In this document: one piece after another, positions 41,153 to 52,712 of the stretch
Layout: each line of letters begins with the position of its first letter
Numbering within the stretch: position 1 is the stretch's first letter
NCBI RefSeq assembly: GCF_004359215.1
Contig: NC_090621.1
Location: 3,961,499 to 4,025,498 of the forward strand
Origin: Bremia lactucae
Taxonomy: Eukaryota > Oomycota > Peronosporomycetes > Peronosporales > Peronosporaceae
Length of the DNA: 64,000 nt
Reading direction: 5' to 3'
Made by a program: the position numbers and the translations under genes
The notes under the pieces: generated by a model
The model's input: only the letters and a program-made list of their open reading frames with translations
The model's database searches: none
Told to the model about the DNA's origin: nothing

Positions 41153-43477
41153 CGCCTCCTTAATGCGAACTCGCTTTAATACCGAGAGCCGCCGTCATGT
41201 CCTTGTGGCGCGGTCAGGGTAGTCTCTTCGTCATTATGTCTGCCAACATGTTCGACGTTTCACAGCACTCGAGGTACACTTCGCCACGCTTGACTTCGTC
41301 ACGGATGTGATGATACTTGATGTCGATGTGCTTTGCACGGGCATGGTTGACAGGATTCTTGGTCATCTTGATGCACGATTGATTGTCTTCAGATATCCTA
41401 AGATCCGATTCTGACTTGCTTGCCGCATCCAGAACTATATAATATATGGGATGGATCCACTTGCCTTCTTGGACAACTAAGCAACCAACTCAAGGCAATC
41501 TATTCTGCCTTGCTGGTTGACAGTGACACACTCAACTGTTACTTGCTCCCCCAACTTACAGGAGCGCCTATCAGGATAAAAGCATATCAAGAAGTTTACT
41601 TGCGGTCGGAATGGTCGCCAGCCCAGTCTGCATCCGAGTAGCCACGAAAGTCGACTTTGTCGCCAGGCTGAAATCGAATACCATTAGTCTTGGTTCCTTG
41701 TAAATAGCGAAGTATACGCTTGACTGCAGCCCAGTGCTTGACTTGTGTAGTCCATGTATCTCGACCCATACCAACAGCAAAGGCAATGCTCGGCCGCGTT
41801 GCAGTCATCAGGTGCATTAGCGCACCTACGGCCTCACGAAATGGTGCGTTCATCTTAGTCTAGGCATCACTTGGTAGAAGTCTTAAAACTTGTATCCATT
41901 GGCCTTATCACTGCCTTGCAATGATATACACCAAAACGCTTCAGAATGTCGTAGATGTACCGCCGTTGACATATTGTCACGCTGCCATCGTCATTGTCCA
42001 CAAGCTCGATGCCCAACACAAATGCACACTTGCCAGTGCCGATCATCTCGAAGCGTTCTTTCAAGTCGGTCTTCGTACGCGCTGTTAGCCCCGTCAAACT
42101 CCCAGTGACTAACGCATCGTCGACGTATACCAGCAGTAGCACACAATGCTCTTCAATGATCTCGACGTAAGGGCACAAGTCAAAGGCCAAAAAAATGAAA
42201 TTCAATCGAGCATACGAATTCGGCAAAAGTCTCTACCAAGCACGCGAAGCTTGTTCTAGGCCATTCATTGCCTTGACCAGCTCAAGACAATTAAAGTCTT
42301 TGTCGAGCTTAACCCCTTTTTACGCGACGCAGTACACGACTTCTTTCATAACTTCATCAAGAAAAGCTGCCACCACATCCAATTGATCAAGTGACCAGCT
42401 GAAGTACTTAATTTACGCAATTACCATGCGTTAGGTCACATACTTAACAGCAGGCGATAATGTCTCCGTTTAGTCGATTCCATATTTTTGCTTGAATCCC
42501 TTTGCTACGAGACGAGCCTTGAACTTCTCGATAGAGCTGTTGGCTTTATGCTTGATCTTGAAAAACCACTTGGTTCCAATAGCGTGTTGTCCTACCGAGA
42601 GCTTTGCAGCTCGAAATTCGCCACGAAATTGCATTGAATCCAGCACAGCTCGAATCGCCTTGCGCCAATGTAGCTAATCTGGTCCGCTAACTGCATCTTG
42701 AATGTGGTCGGCTCCGACAGGTCCTTAGATTTAACATTATTAGCCCTTGTACGCCAAAATGCTCGAGAAGTTGAGTTGCTGTCGTCGTCTTCGTTAGCAA
42801 GTCCTTATTTAAATCCAGAGCTGGGTCCTCTGTGTGCGCTTGATCGCCGCTTAGCTCCATGAGCGTTTGTGCCTTCAGGAGCGCTCGTCTCTTCCGAAAC
42901 AGCTTAACGAGGCTCTAGGCTCAATGCTTTAGATGCTAGGATTGAGATGCTTCACTGAAATTTGCGCTTTCCTGTCTGCTTGAAGTCCATCGGTTGTGTC
43001 GAATCATCGTCACTTATCCCGAGCGAGTCAAAATTTGAGATTAGCCTTTTCAATGTCGTCAAAAAGGTTGACCGTTAATCATTAAAAAACAAACTCGTCA
43101 AAGGTTACATTTCGACTGATAATTACTTTCTGCGCTTGTAAGTCATAGGCTCATTACGCCTTAGAGACTTCTTCAGAGCCCACGAACTCGAGACTTGGGG
43201 TCCCAATTGAGCCGTTTTTCTTTTGGAGTAAAGACATGCGCTCGACAGCCGAAGACGCGCATATGCTGGATACTTGGCTCGGACTTGTAAGCCATTCCGA
43301 ATAGAGTCTTGCTCTTAATCTTGAGCGATGGAAGAGGATTCTTGACGTAACTTGCAGCAATGGCAGCTTCGCCCCAAAAGCACTTGTCCAGCTTAGCGTG
43401 ATGTTGCATACTGCGTCAAATCGTCACAATCATTCGTATGGCGCGTTTAGCCATCCTAATGGTCTGGTGCACGTACG
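41153..43477 (-). pseudogene. D-family RNase H-RT-integrase piece
   Basis: RNase H (41596-41853), RT (41867-42226), linker and integrase (43154-43409), ending at GCACGTACG before a single n. A small variant, GCAACCAACTCAAGG near 41482, has an extra CAAC-type duplication absent elsewhere. The last ~369 bases are repeated after the B3 insert (from 44551). Confidence 0.83.
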
Positions 43478-43478
43478 N

Positions 43479-44550
43479 TGACAGGCGTCATGCATAACTT
43501 GAATAGCCCTTTGCCCTCTCGAGCTCCAAGCTTCCACTGCATTCCTTTGGCCTTGACAAAACAGCCATCGCTTTCAAACGTGACTGGTCCAACATCCTTT
43601 GTAAAGCGTCCAACGGAGAAAAGGTTGCGCGATAACTTCGGTATGTGCCATACCCCGCGAAGCTTACCCTTTTTAATTCCTTGAGGCGTCTTCATAGACA
43701 TTACAATGTCACCAGTCCCGATCGCCTGAACAACACCGTCGTCGGCCAGACGAACATCCACCGGAGAAATATCCTTGTAGTTCATCATGAATTCTTTCGA
43801 AAAAGTCATGTGCTGCGTAGCACCCGAGTCGACCAGCCATACGCAACTCGACTTCGAAATTCCTGAATTACCACCAGCTAAAAACAGAAAACCGCCAGAG
43901 TCGTCTTCACTCTGCGCGATGTTTGCACGCTGTGCTGGTTGTTGCCGATCAGCATTGTCACGAATTCGCACCGGGCACTTGGCGATCCAATGCCCGTGCT
44001 CTCCACAATAATGGCACGCACTGCCAGCCTTAGCAGGCGGTTGACGTCCCTTGCGCCGTCCGTTGTCCGTAGTCATAAACGCTTGTCCTTGCCCGTGCGC
44101 GGCTCCATCGACGCCGCCACCTTGTTCCTTGCGTTTCATATCTTCATGCATAAGCCGAGACGTCAAGAGCTCCCACGACAACGAGTCGGATCTTGACTCC
44201 AACGCCGTAATCAGGAACGCGTATGACTCGCTAAGACTTGCAAGAAGCGTGATAACCAGATCATCCTCGCTGACCGGAGCGCCGACTGCGTCCAGCTGTT
44301 CCGCCAATGTCTTGATCTTGTTGATGTGCTGAAGCACGTCATCACCTTCGTCCATCATCGTCATGAAAAAGCGTCGACGTAAGAAGAGCTTGTTCGCCAA
44401 ACTCTTCTTCTCGAAATGCCCTTCAAGACGCGACCATGCATCATGCGCGCCGTTTGCCGATCGAACCAAAGGCAGCTGCGAGTCCTCCATCGCGAGATAG
44501 TCTTTTCCATGTCGTTGCGGGACTTACTCTTTTAAGTCGCTTGTCCATGG
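43479..44550 (-). pseudogene. B-family gag-protease fragment B3
   Basis: The minus-strand frame 43456-44490 holds the B-type gag from LAMEDSQLPLVRSANGAHDAW through the knuckle CHYCGEHGHWIAKC, protease VDSGATQHM with intact DSG, and part of GAG-pre-integrase, stopping at KLCMTPV by the n at 43478. Upstream of 44490 a stop and a decayed stretch lead to the D junction at ~44551 (TTTCGACTGAT). It is more B2-like than B1-like and truncated at both ends, with D on both sides and no LTR, which suggests a misplaced contig piece or a recombination product. Confidence 0.8.
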
Positions 44551-46302
44551 TTTTCGACTGATAATTACTTTCTGCGCTTGTAAGTCATAGGCTCATTACG
44601 CCTTAGAGACTTCTTCAGAGCCCACGAACTCGAGACTTGGGGTCCCAATTGAGCCGTTTTTCTTTTGGAGTAAAGACATGCGCTCGACAGCCGAAGACGC
44701 GCATATGCTGGATACTTGGCTCGGACTTGTAAGCCATTCCGAATAGAGTCTTGCTCTTAATCTTGAGCGATGGAAGAGGATTCTTGACGTAACTTGCAGC
44801 AATGGCAGCTTCGCCCCAAAGCACTTGTCCAGCTTAGCGTGATGTTGCATACTGCGTCAAATCGTCACAATCATTCGTATGGCGCGTTTAGCCATCCTAA
44901 TGGTCTGGTGCACGTACGCGACTGTGACCTGTTGCTTGGTGCCCTCGTCCTCGTAGAAAATCTTGAGCGAATTGGTCGCAAATTCACGAGATCCATCATG
45001 CCGCATAAAGTTTTCCTTTTTGTTGAATTGCGTTTGAATCTTTCATATGCATGCCGTGATGAAGTCCTCGCTGTCCGACTTGAATCGCAAACAAAGGCCC
45101 TTCATACAATCGCTGGCTTCATCACGATCAACAGCAAATATTTGCTTCCACCTTAATCGGGCCACAAATATCAAAGTGTAGTAGCTCGAACGAGGAATAG
45201 CGACGCTTATCGCTGTTGCTTAAAGATATTTTTTGGACCATATTTCCTTCTTGACATCCGCGACACACGCTCGGTAGAAACGAAGTCGTTTGTATGTCAG
45301 CGTCCTTAATCATGCGGCTTGCAATCGTTTTTCGTAGAACGTCGATGGCGTGTGACCCGATCTCACAAAGACGATCGCTGCTGTGATCAGACGTTGCTGA
45401 ATTGGCCGAGCGCTGTGAAGTCTAATTAAAGTATCCTTTCCTGTCGAACCTCGCATTCCAGTGAAACTACAAATGCGACCCGATCGTAGTCGTAATCTTA
45501 TTTGTGCTGCCACTGCACGTTGCTGGCATCGCATCCACGATTTTAATTACCGCTTCAAGATCCTCGCATGTCTTTCAATTGCTTGGTCCAGCATCACTCT
45601 ACCACGTGCCCCAATTTGTCACAATATGTGCACTGACGGGATTTTCGCTCGGCACTGAATGCTTTTGCCGCATCTTCAGTCTTCACCGGAGCAATCGTTC
45701 CTTTTACTTTGTCGCTGATGTGCTCGCTTGTCAGCACCTTCACAACATCTTGGATCCTTAGCTCTGCACTGCTCTTCTACAGATTAAGCACGACGTTCTC
45801 GTAGCCTTTCGGGCAGACTGCGCAGTAGACAGATTGCAACGCCCTCATCCTTTATTTTGGCGTCAATACTGCTAAGCTTGGCGCTTGTGTTGAGGATCAC
45901 AGTGATGCAAAACGTTGTCGCCTTTCGCCAATGCCGTGCTGAATAGCAGGCGCTTCAAGATGATGCGTCTAGCCTTCTGCGATCCGCCGTACAAATTCTT
46001 AATACGCGTCCAGGTAACCCAGGCTTCTTTAAAGTCGTCTGCTTCGTGACGAAGTTCGTGTCCATGTGGAGAAGCATAAGGCCAAACGCAATATTGCTGG
46101 ACTTGACATATTTGTCTCTGGCACGGGTGTCCGCAAACGACGAAGTCACCTCACGATTGACCAGGTGCCACACCGACTTGGTGAGAACAACACACCACGC
46201 ATGTAGCGGTTCGACGTGGCAAACTTGTCATCGTTCAACTTGTCGATAGTAATCTTCGTCGAAACTTCTTGGGCAGAAGTCATGGTCGTTGGGCTCATAG
46301 AC
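44551..46302 (-). pseudogene. D-family integrase-protease-gag piece
   Basis: It starts in integrase (44596-44850; one base lost in the CCCCAAAGCAC run near 44815 relative to other copies), then has protease and knuckle remnants (45128-45600) and gag to the start codon complement at 46296-46298. Its first ~330 bases duplicate 43109-43477. Confidence 0.83.
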
Positions 46303-46552
46303 TGTTGAAGTCCGAAAAATAAGGGAGCAAAGCGAAGCGAAGAATCAGCTCGATGAGCCGAAGACACATGAACGGAAAAGAAATAGTTGGAAGTGAGTGA
46401 TTTATTGGGGCTCACACTTCTACTTTCATAACACTCATTACTACATATTCTCATTTACTATGTAATAGTATCAGTAAATGCTATGCCAGACCGCGGTTCG
46501 GATTGGACAGGTTTGGGTTGTGGACTTTACCTGAAAACCATAACTTTCAATA
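46303..46552 (-). repeat. D-family LTR copy 7
   Basis: 250 bp, with gag on its left and RNase H on its right. Confidence 0.85.
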
Positions 46553-48107
46553 CGCCTCCTTAATGCGAACTCGCTTTAATACCGAGAGCCGCCGTCATGT
46601 CCTTGTGGCGCGGTCAGGGTAGTCTCTTCGTCATTATGTCTGCCAACATGTTCGACGTTTCACAGCACTCGAGGTACACTTCGCCACGCTTGACTTCGTC
46701 ACGGATGTGATGATACTTGATGTCGATGTGCTTTGCACGGGCATGGTTGACAGGATTCTTGGTCATCTTGATGCACGATTGATTGTCTTCAGATATCCTA
46801 AGATCCGATTCTGACTTGCTTGCCGCATCCAGAACTATATAATATATGTGATGGATCCACTTGCCTTCTTGGACAACTAAGCTCAAGGCAATCTATTCTG
46901 CCTTGCTGGTTGACAGTGACACACTCAACTGTTACTTGCTCCCCCAACTTACAGGAGCGCCTATCAGGATAAAAGCATATCAAGAAGTTTACTTGCGGTC
47001 GGAATGGTCGCCAGCCCAGTCTGCATCCGAGTAGCCACGAAAGTCGACTTTGTCGCCAGGCTGAAATCGAATACCATTAGTCTTGGTTCCTTGTAAATAG
47101 CGAAGTATACGCTTGACTGCAGCCCAGTGCTTGACTTGTGTAGTCCATATATCTCGACCCATACCAACAGCAAAGGCAATGCTCGGCCGCGTTGCAGTCA
47201 TCAGGTGCATTAGCGCACCTACGGCCTCACGAAATGGTGCGTTCATCTTAGTCTAGGCATCACTTGGTAGAAGTCTTAAAACTTGTATCCGTTGGCCTTA
47301 TCACTGCCTTGCAATGATATACACCAAAACGCTTCAGAATGTCGTCGATGTACCGCCGTTGACATATTGTCACGCTGCCATCGTCATTGTCCACAAGCTC
47401 GATGCCCAACACAATTGCGCACTTGCCAGTGCCGGTCATCTCGAAGCGTTCTTTCAAGTCGGTCTTCGTACGCGCTGTTAGCCCCGTCAAACTCCCAGTA
47501 ACTAACGCATCGTCGACGTATACCAGCAGTAGCACACAATGCTCTTCAATGATCTCGACGTAAGGGCACAAGTCAAAGGCCAAAAAAATGAAATTCAATC
47601 GAGCATACGAATTCGGCAAAAGTCTCTACCAAGCACGCGAAGCTTGTTCTAGGCCATTCATTGCCTTGACCAGCTCAAGACAATTAAAGTCTTTGTCGAG
47701 CTTAACCCCTTTTTACGCGACGCAGTACACGACTTCTTTCATAACTTCATCAAGAAAAGCTGCCACCACATCCAATTGATCAAGTGACTTGCTGAAGTAC
47801 TTAATTTACGCAATTACCATGCGTTAGGTCACATACTTAACAGCAGGCGATAATGTCTCCGTTTAGTCGATTCCATATTTTTGGTTGAATTTCTTTGCTA
47901 CGAGACGAGCCTTGAACTTCTCGATAGAGCTGTTGGCTTTATGCTTGATCTTGAAAAACCACTTGGTTCCAATAGCGTGTTGTCCTACCGAGAGCTTTGC
48001 AGCTCGAAATTCGCCACGAAATTGCATTGAATCCAGCACAGCTCGAATCGCCTTGCGCCAATGTAGCTAATCTGGTCCGCTAACTGCATCTTGAATGTGG
48101 TCGGCTC
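46553..48107 (-). pseudogene. D-family RNase H-RT piece, switching to E
   Basis: RNase H (46614-46886 and 46989-47246), RT (47260-47619, YVDDALVTG) and the RT start. Near 48107, after GAATGTGGTCGGCTC, the sequence becomes E-like at the homologous position of the linker, without an LTR or target duplication. Confidence 0.82.
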
Positions 48108-49901
48108 AGATAAGTCTATGGCTTCGACCGCATTAGCACTTGCACGCCAGAACACAGGTAGAGTTAACTTGTTGTCATCATTTCCGGAAGCATTTATCTC
48201 ATGAGTCAGAGTAGGTTCTCGCACGCATTTGATCGCCGATTGGGTCGACGTGATTCCAAATCTTCTGGAGCACTTCCCTCTTCTAACCCAGTTTCATGAT
48301 AATCAGGACTTAAAACCTTAAATGAGCGATTTAAGTCACTTGAACGATCCTTGAGCTTTCCAATCAGCTTAAAGTCCGCTGTATATGACGAGTCGTCATC
48401 GCTAATCTCGAGCGCGTCAAGTCGAGATTTGCTTCTTCGTCAAAAATGTTGACCGATAGATCTCCTAGACTTGACTCGTCGAACGTGACATCTCGACTGA
48501 TCACCACTCGCTGAGCGACAATGTCATAGACTCGATAGGCCTTAGAAACTTCTTCATAGCCTACAAACACACCCACTCGAGACTTGGGATCCACATAAGC
48601 CGCTTTACACTTGGAGTCAAAACAAAAGCTCGACAACCAAAAACACGCATATGCCTGACGCTTGGCTTGGACATGTGCACGATCTCGAACAGAGCTTTGT
48701 TCTTGAGTTTGGTGACAAAAGGCGATTCTTGAAGTAAATCGCAATCATGACAGCTTCACCCAAAAGACGCTTGTCCTTTGCATGGTGAAGCATGCTTCGT
48801 CCAATCGTAACAATCGTCTGTATGGAGCGCTCAGCTATCCCATTAGTTAAAAAAGCGTAAAAGACCATAATCTGCTACTCGATACCCTCGTCTTCGTAAA
48901 AAACTTGAGCGAATTAGTTGCAAACTCGCGAGCCCCGTCATGCCTCACAAACTTGACTTCTTTCCGAACTGCGTTTAGACCTTCAAAATGTAAGTCTTGA
49001 TGAAGTCCTCGCTGTCTGACTTGGCACGCAAACAGAATTTCTTCAAACATCCACTGGCCTCGTCCACAATAAGTAGCAAGTACTTGCTGCCACCAAAAGA
49101 TTCCTGCTTCATCGGTCCGCAAATGTCAAAGTATCGCAATACAAATGAAGTATATCGGCGCTTATCATGGTTGCTTCAAAACAGTTTTCGGACCACTTCT
49201 CCCTTCTTGACTTTCACGACACATGCTTGATAAAGTTGACGTTGATGGTAAGGAGGCATCCTTGATCATTCCACTCGCAACCATGTTTCGCAACACGTCA
49301 TTTAAAGCGTAGCCCATTCGCGCATGTAAATCGAACGTGTTGTTCGAAGTCGCTGAATTCGCAGATCGTTGTGGTGTCCGAAGCCAGTAAAGACCGTCGA
49401 CGAGATTAGCCGTCGCCACCACTTGCTTGGAGCTTTTGCGTTCGATATTCATTCGAGCTCCGTCAAACACCACTTGAAAACGTCCACATTTATATATCTG
49501 CGGAACAGAAAGTAGATACTTGCTCATCTTGGGCGCTACAGCGCATCTTTAATCTCAGTTTCGCGTACGTCACCGTTAGGTAGAACTACACGCTCAACAA
49601 TAGATCCCACGCCCATAATCGCTGTCTTGTTGCCGTCAGCTACCAAAAGCTCACCTTGGTCTTGCTCGTCCAGTGATAAAAACTTCGACTTATCGTAACA
49701 GATATGATATCCGACGCCGCTGTCAATGTCCATATTCCTGGCAAATCTTTGCCTGTTGATATTTCGCATTCCAGCAAAACTGCAAATGCGACCCGATCGT
49801 ATTCGCAGTCGTCGTTGTGCCGATACTGCACATTGCTTGCTCCGCGTCCACGATTTTGTCCGCCGCGTCGAACTCCTCGGTTGTCATCTTCTTGCTTAGT
49901 C
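48108..49901 (-). pseudogene. E-family copia fragment E2: linker, integrase, protease, knuckle tail (gag deleted)
   Basis: Minus strand from the LTR: knuckle tail, protease (49536-49831, [15 protein letters not shown] type), GAG-pre-integrase (49165-49527, [13 protein letters not shown]), integrase (48617-49122, [12 protein letters not shown]) and linker with a DVTFDESSLGD-type end (48364-48744). Frames are broken in several places. As in E1, the LTR end TTTAACA at 49902 is fused directly to the post-knuckle tail, so gag and the primer site are absent. E2 lacks the 57-bp insertion of E1 and extends further into the linker. Confidence 0.8.
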
Positions 49902-50168
49902 TGTTAAAGTCTGCAGCCGATGCTGAAAGGCGCAAGGAAGAAGGGAGCAAAGCGAGGAGTCTGCGCGAAGAGGCGAAGACACTTGAGTCGGAAAAGGAAT
50001 ATTAGGAAATGATTGATTTGTTGGAACTTACACTTCTATTCCGCAACAACTCATTTCTACATAGTCTAATTCACTATACTATAGTATAACTAAGCACTAT
50101 GCTAAGCCGCGGTTCGGATTGGACCGGTTCGGGTTGTGTACGTTACCTAAAACCCAGAACCCTCAATA
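49902..50168 (-). repeat. E-family LTR copy 2 (267 bp)
   Basis: Near-identical to 18887-19153 with the same TATTG and TTTAACA ends. The RNase H end follows directly on its right. Confidence 0.8.
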
Positions 50169-50950
50169 CGCCCCCCAATGCGAACTCGCATGAAGACCAA
50201 GCGCCAAAGTCATATCCTTGTGGCACTGTCCGGGCAGTCCCTTTGTCATTATGTCTGCCAACATGTTCGACGTCTCAGTATTCAAGGTGCACTTCGCCAC
50301 GCTTGACTTCGTCACGGATGGGATGATACTTGATGTCAATAAGCTTTGCACGGCCGTGATTGACAGGACTATTCGTCATCTTGACGCATGATTGATTGTC
50401 TTCAAAGATCTTGAGCTCCGGTCCTGGTTCACATGCCACAACCAATATCTCAGAGAGTAAGTGATAAATTCACATGCCTTCTTGGACCGCTAAGCTCAAG
50501 GCAATGTATTCTGCCTCGCTGGTTGACAGTGATACACTTGACTGTTTGTTGCTTCCCCAACTTATGGGAGCACCCATAAAGATGAAACCATATCCAGAAG
50601 TTGACTTGCGATCAAAGTGGTCGCCCGCCCAGTCTGCATCGGAATAGCCGCGAAAGTAAACTTAATTGCCAGGCTGAAAATACCACGAGTCTTAATCCCT
50701 TGCAGGTAGCGTAGTATGCGCTTGACTGCGGCCCAGTGCTCAACTTGCGGATTTTTCATGAACCTTGATACGTAGAAATGCAATGTCCAGCCGAGTTGCA
50801 GTCATAAGGTGCATCAGCGCCCCTACGGCCTCACGAAATGCTGCATTCACTTTAGTCGGGGCATCGCATGGTATTGAGCGTAATGCGTTGGAATTACACA
50901 ACCCAAACCATCCATCCCAAAGCGCTTAAAAATAGCATCGACGTATATTA
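50169..50950 (-). pseudogene. E-family RNase H and RT end, switching to D
   Basis: The minus strand has the RNase H end ([19 protein letters not shown], 50163-50351), an EDNQSC equivalent near 50395 and RNase H start remnants (50562-50783, [22 protein letters not shown]). From about 50860 the sequence is scrambled (GGAATTACACAACCCAAACC resembles LTR sequence), and it becomes D-like at CACATATTGTCACGC near 50950. Confidence 0.75.
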
Positions 50951-52429
50951 CACATATTGTCACGCTGCCATCGTCATTGTCCACAAGCTCGATGCCCAAC
51001 ACAATTGCGCACTTGCCAGTGCCGGTCATCTCGAAGCGTTCTTTCAAGTCGGTCTTCGTACGCGCTGTTAGCCCCGTCAAACTCCCAGTAACTAACGCAT
51101 CGTCGACGTATACCAGCAGTAGCACACAATGCTCTTCAATGATCTCGACGTAAGGGCACAAGTCAAAGGCCAAAAAAATGAAATTCAATCGAGCATACGA
51201 ATTCGGCAAAAGTCTCTACCAAGCACGCGAAGCTTGTTCTAGGCCATTCATTGCCTTGACCAGCTCAAGACAATTAAAGTCTTTGTCGAGCTTAACCCCT
51301 TTTTACGCGACGCAGTACACGACTTCTTTCATAACTTCATCAAGAAAAGCTGCCACCACATCCAATTGATCAAGTGACCAGCTGAAGTACTTAATTTACG
51401 CAATTACCATGCGTTAGGTCACATACTTAACAGCAGGCGATAATGTCTCCGTTTAGTCGATTCCATATTTTTGCTTGAATCCCTTTGCTACGAGACGAGC
51501 CTTGAACTTCTCGATAGAGCTGTTGGCTTTATGCTTGATCTTGAAAAACCACTTGGTTCCAATAGCGTGTTGTCCTACCGAGAGCTTTGCAGCTCGAAAT
51601 TCGCCACGAAATTGCATTGAATCCAGCACAGCTCGAATCGCCTTGCGCCAATGTAGCTAATCTGGTCCGCTAACTGCATCTTGAATGTGGTCGGCTCCGA
51701 CAGGTCCTTAGATTTAACATTATTAGCCCTTGTACGCCAAAATGCTCGAGAAGTTGAGTTGCTGTCGTCGTCTTCGTTAGCAAATCCTTATTTAAATCCA
51801 GAGCTGGGTCCTCTGTGTGCGCTTGATCGCCGCTTAGCTCCATGAGCGTTTGTGCCTTCAGGAGCGCTCGTCTCTTCCGAAACAGCTTAACGAGGCTCTA
51901 GGCTCAATGCTTTAGATGCTAGGATTGAGATGCTTTACTGAAATTTGCGCTTTCCTGTCTGCTTGAAGTCCATCGGTTGTGTCGAATCATCGTCACTTAT
52001 CCCGAGCGAGTCAAAATTTGAGATTAGCCTTTTCAATGTCGTCAAAAAGGTTGACCGTTAATCATTAAAAAACAAACTCGTCAAAGGTTACATTTCGACT
52101 GATAATTACTTTCTGCGCTTGTAAGTCATAGGCTCATTACGCCTTAGAGACTTCTTCAGAGCCCACGAACTCCAACTCGAGACTTGGGGTCCCAATTGAG
52201 CCGTTTTTCTTTTGGAGTAAAGACATGCGCTCGACAGCCGAAGACGCGCATATGCTGGATACTTGGCTCGGACTTGTAAGCCATTCCGAATAGAGTCTTG
52301 CTCTTAATCTTGAGCGATGGAAGAGGATTCTTGACGTAACTTGCAGCAATGGCAGCTTCGCCCCAAAAGCACTTGTCCAGCTTAGCGTGATGTTGCATAC
52401 TGCGTCAAATCGTCACAATCATTCGTATG
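50951..52429 (-). pseudogene. D-family RT-linker-integrase, left of A2
   Basis: RT (50951-51209 part of the frame, LLVYVDDALVTG), linker and integrase (52137-52398), up to ATTCGTATG where A2 is inserted. The D unit resumes on the far side of A2 at the same point, so this is a true insertion site. Confidence 0.85.
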
Positions 52430-52699
52430 TGTTAAAGGGTACCGAGCACTGGAAGAGAGAAGGAGGCTTGAAGAACACGAGAGAAGTCTGCACTTGAAAG
52501 GTGAAGACGACTTGTGAAGGAGAAGGAATATTTGGAAGTGATTGATTTATTGGGGCTTACACTTTTACTTCTCGAAACCACTCATTTCTACATACTGCAT
52601 CTAACTATCCTATAATATAAGTAGATGCTATGTTTAACCGCGGTTCGGATTGGACCGGTTTGGGTTGTGTACATTACCTGAAACCCATAACCCTCAATA
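52430..52699 (-). repeat. A2 3' LTR
   Basis: 270 bp; minus-strand TATTGAGGG to TTTAACA. The polypurine tract TGAGGGGGCG is the complement of 52700-52709. Confidence 0.9.
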
Positions 52700-52712
52700 C
52701 GCCCCCTCAATG

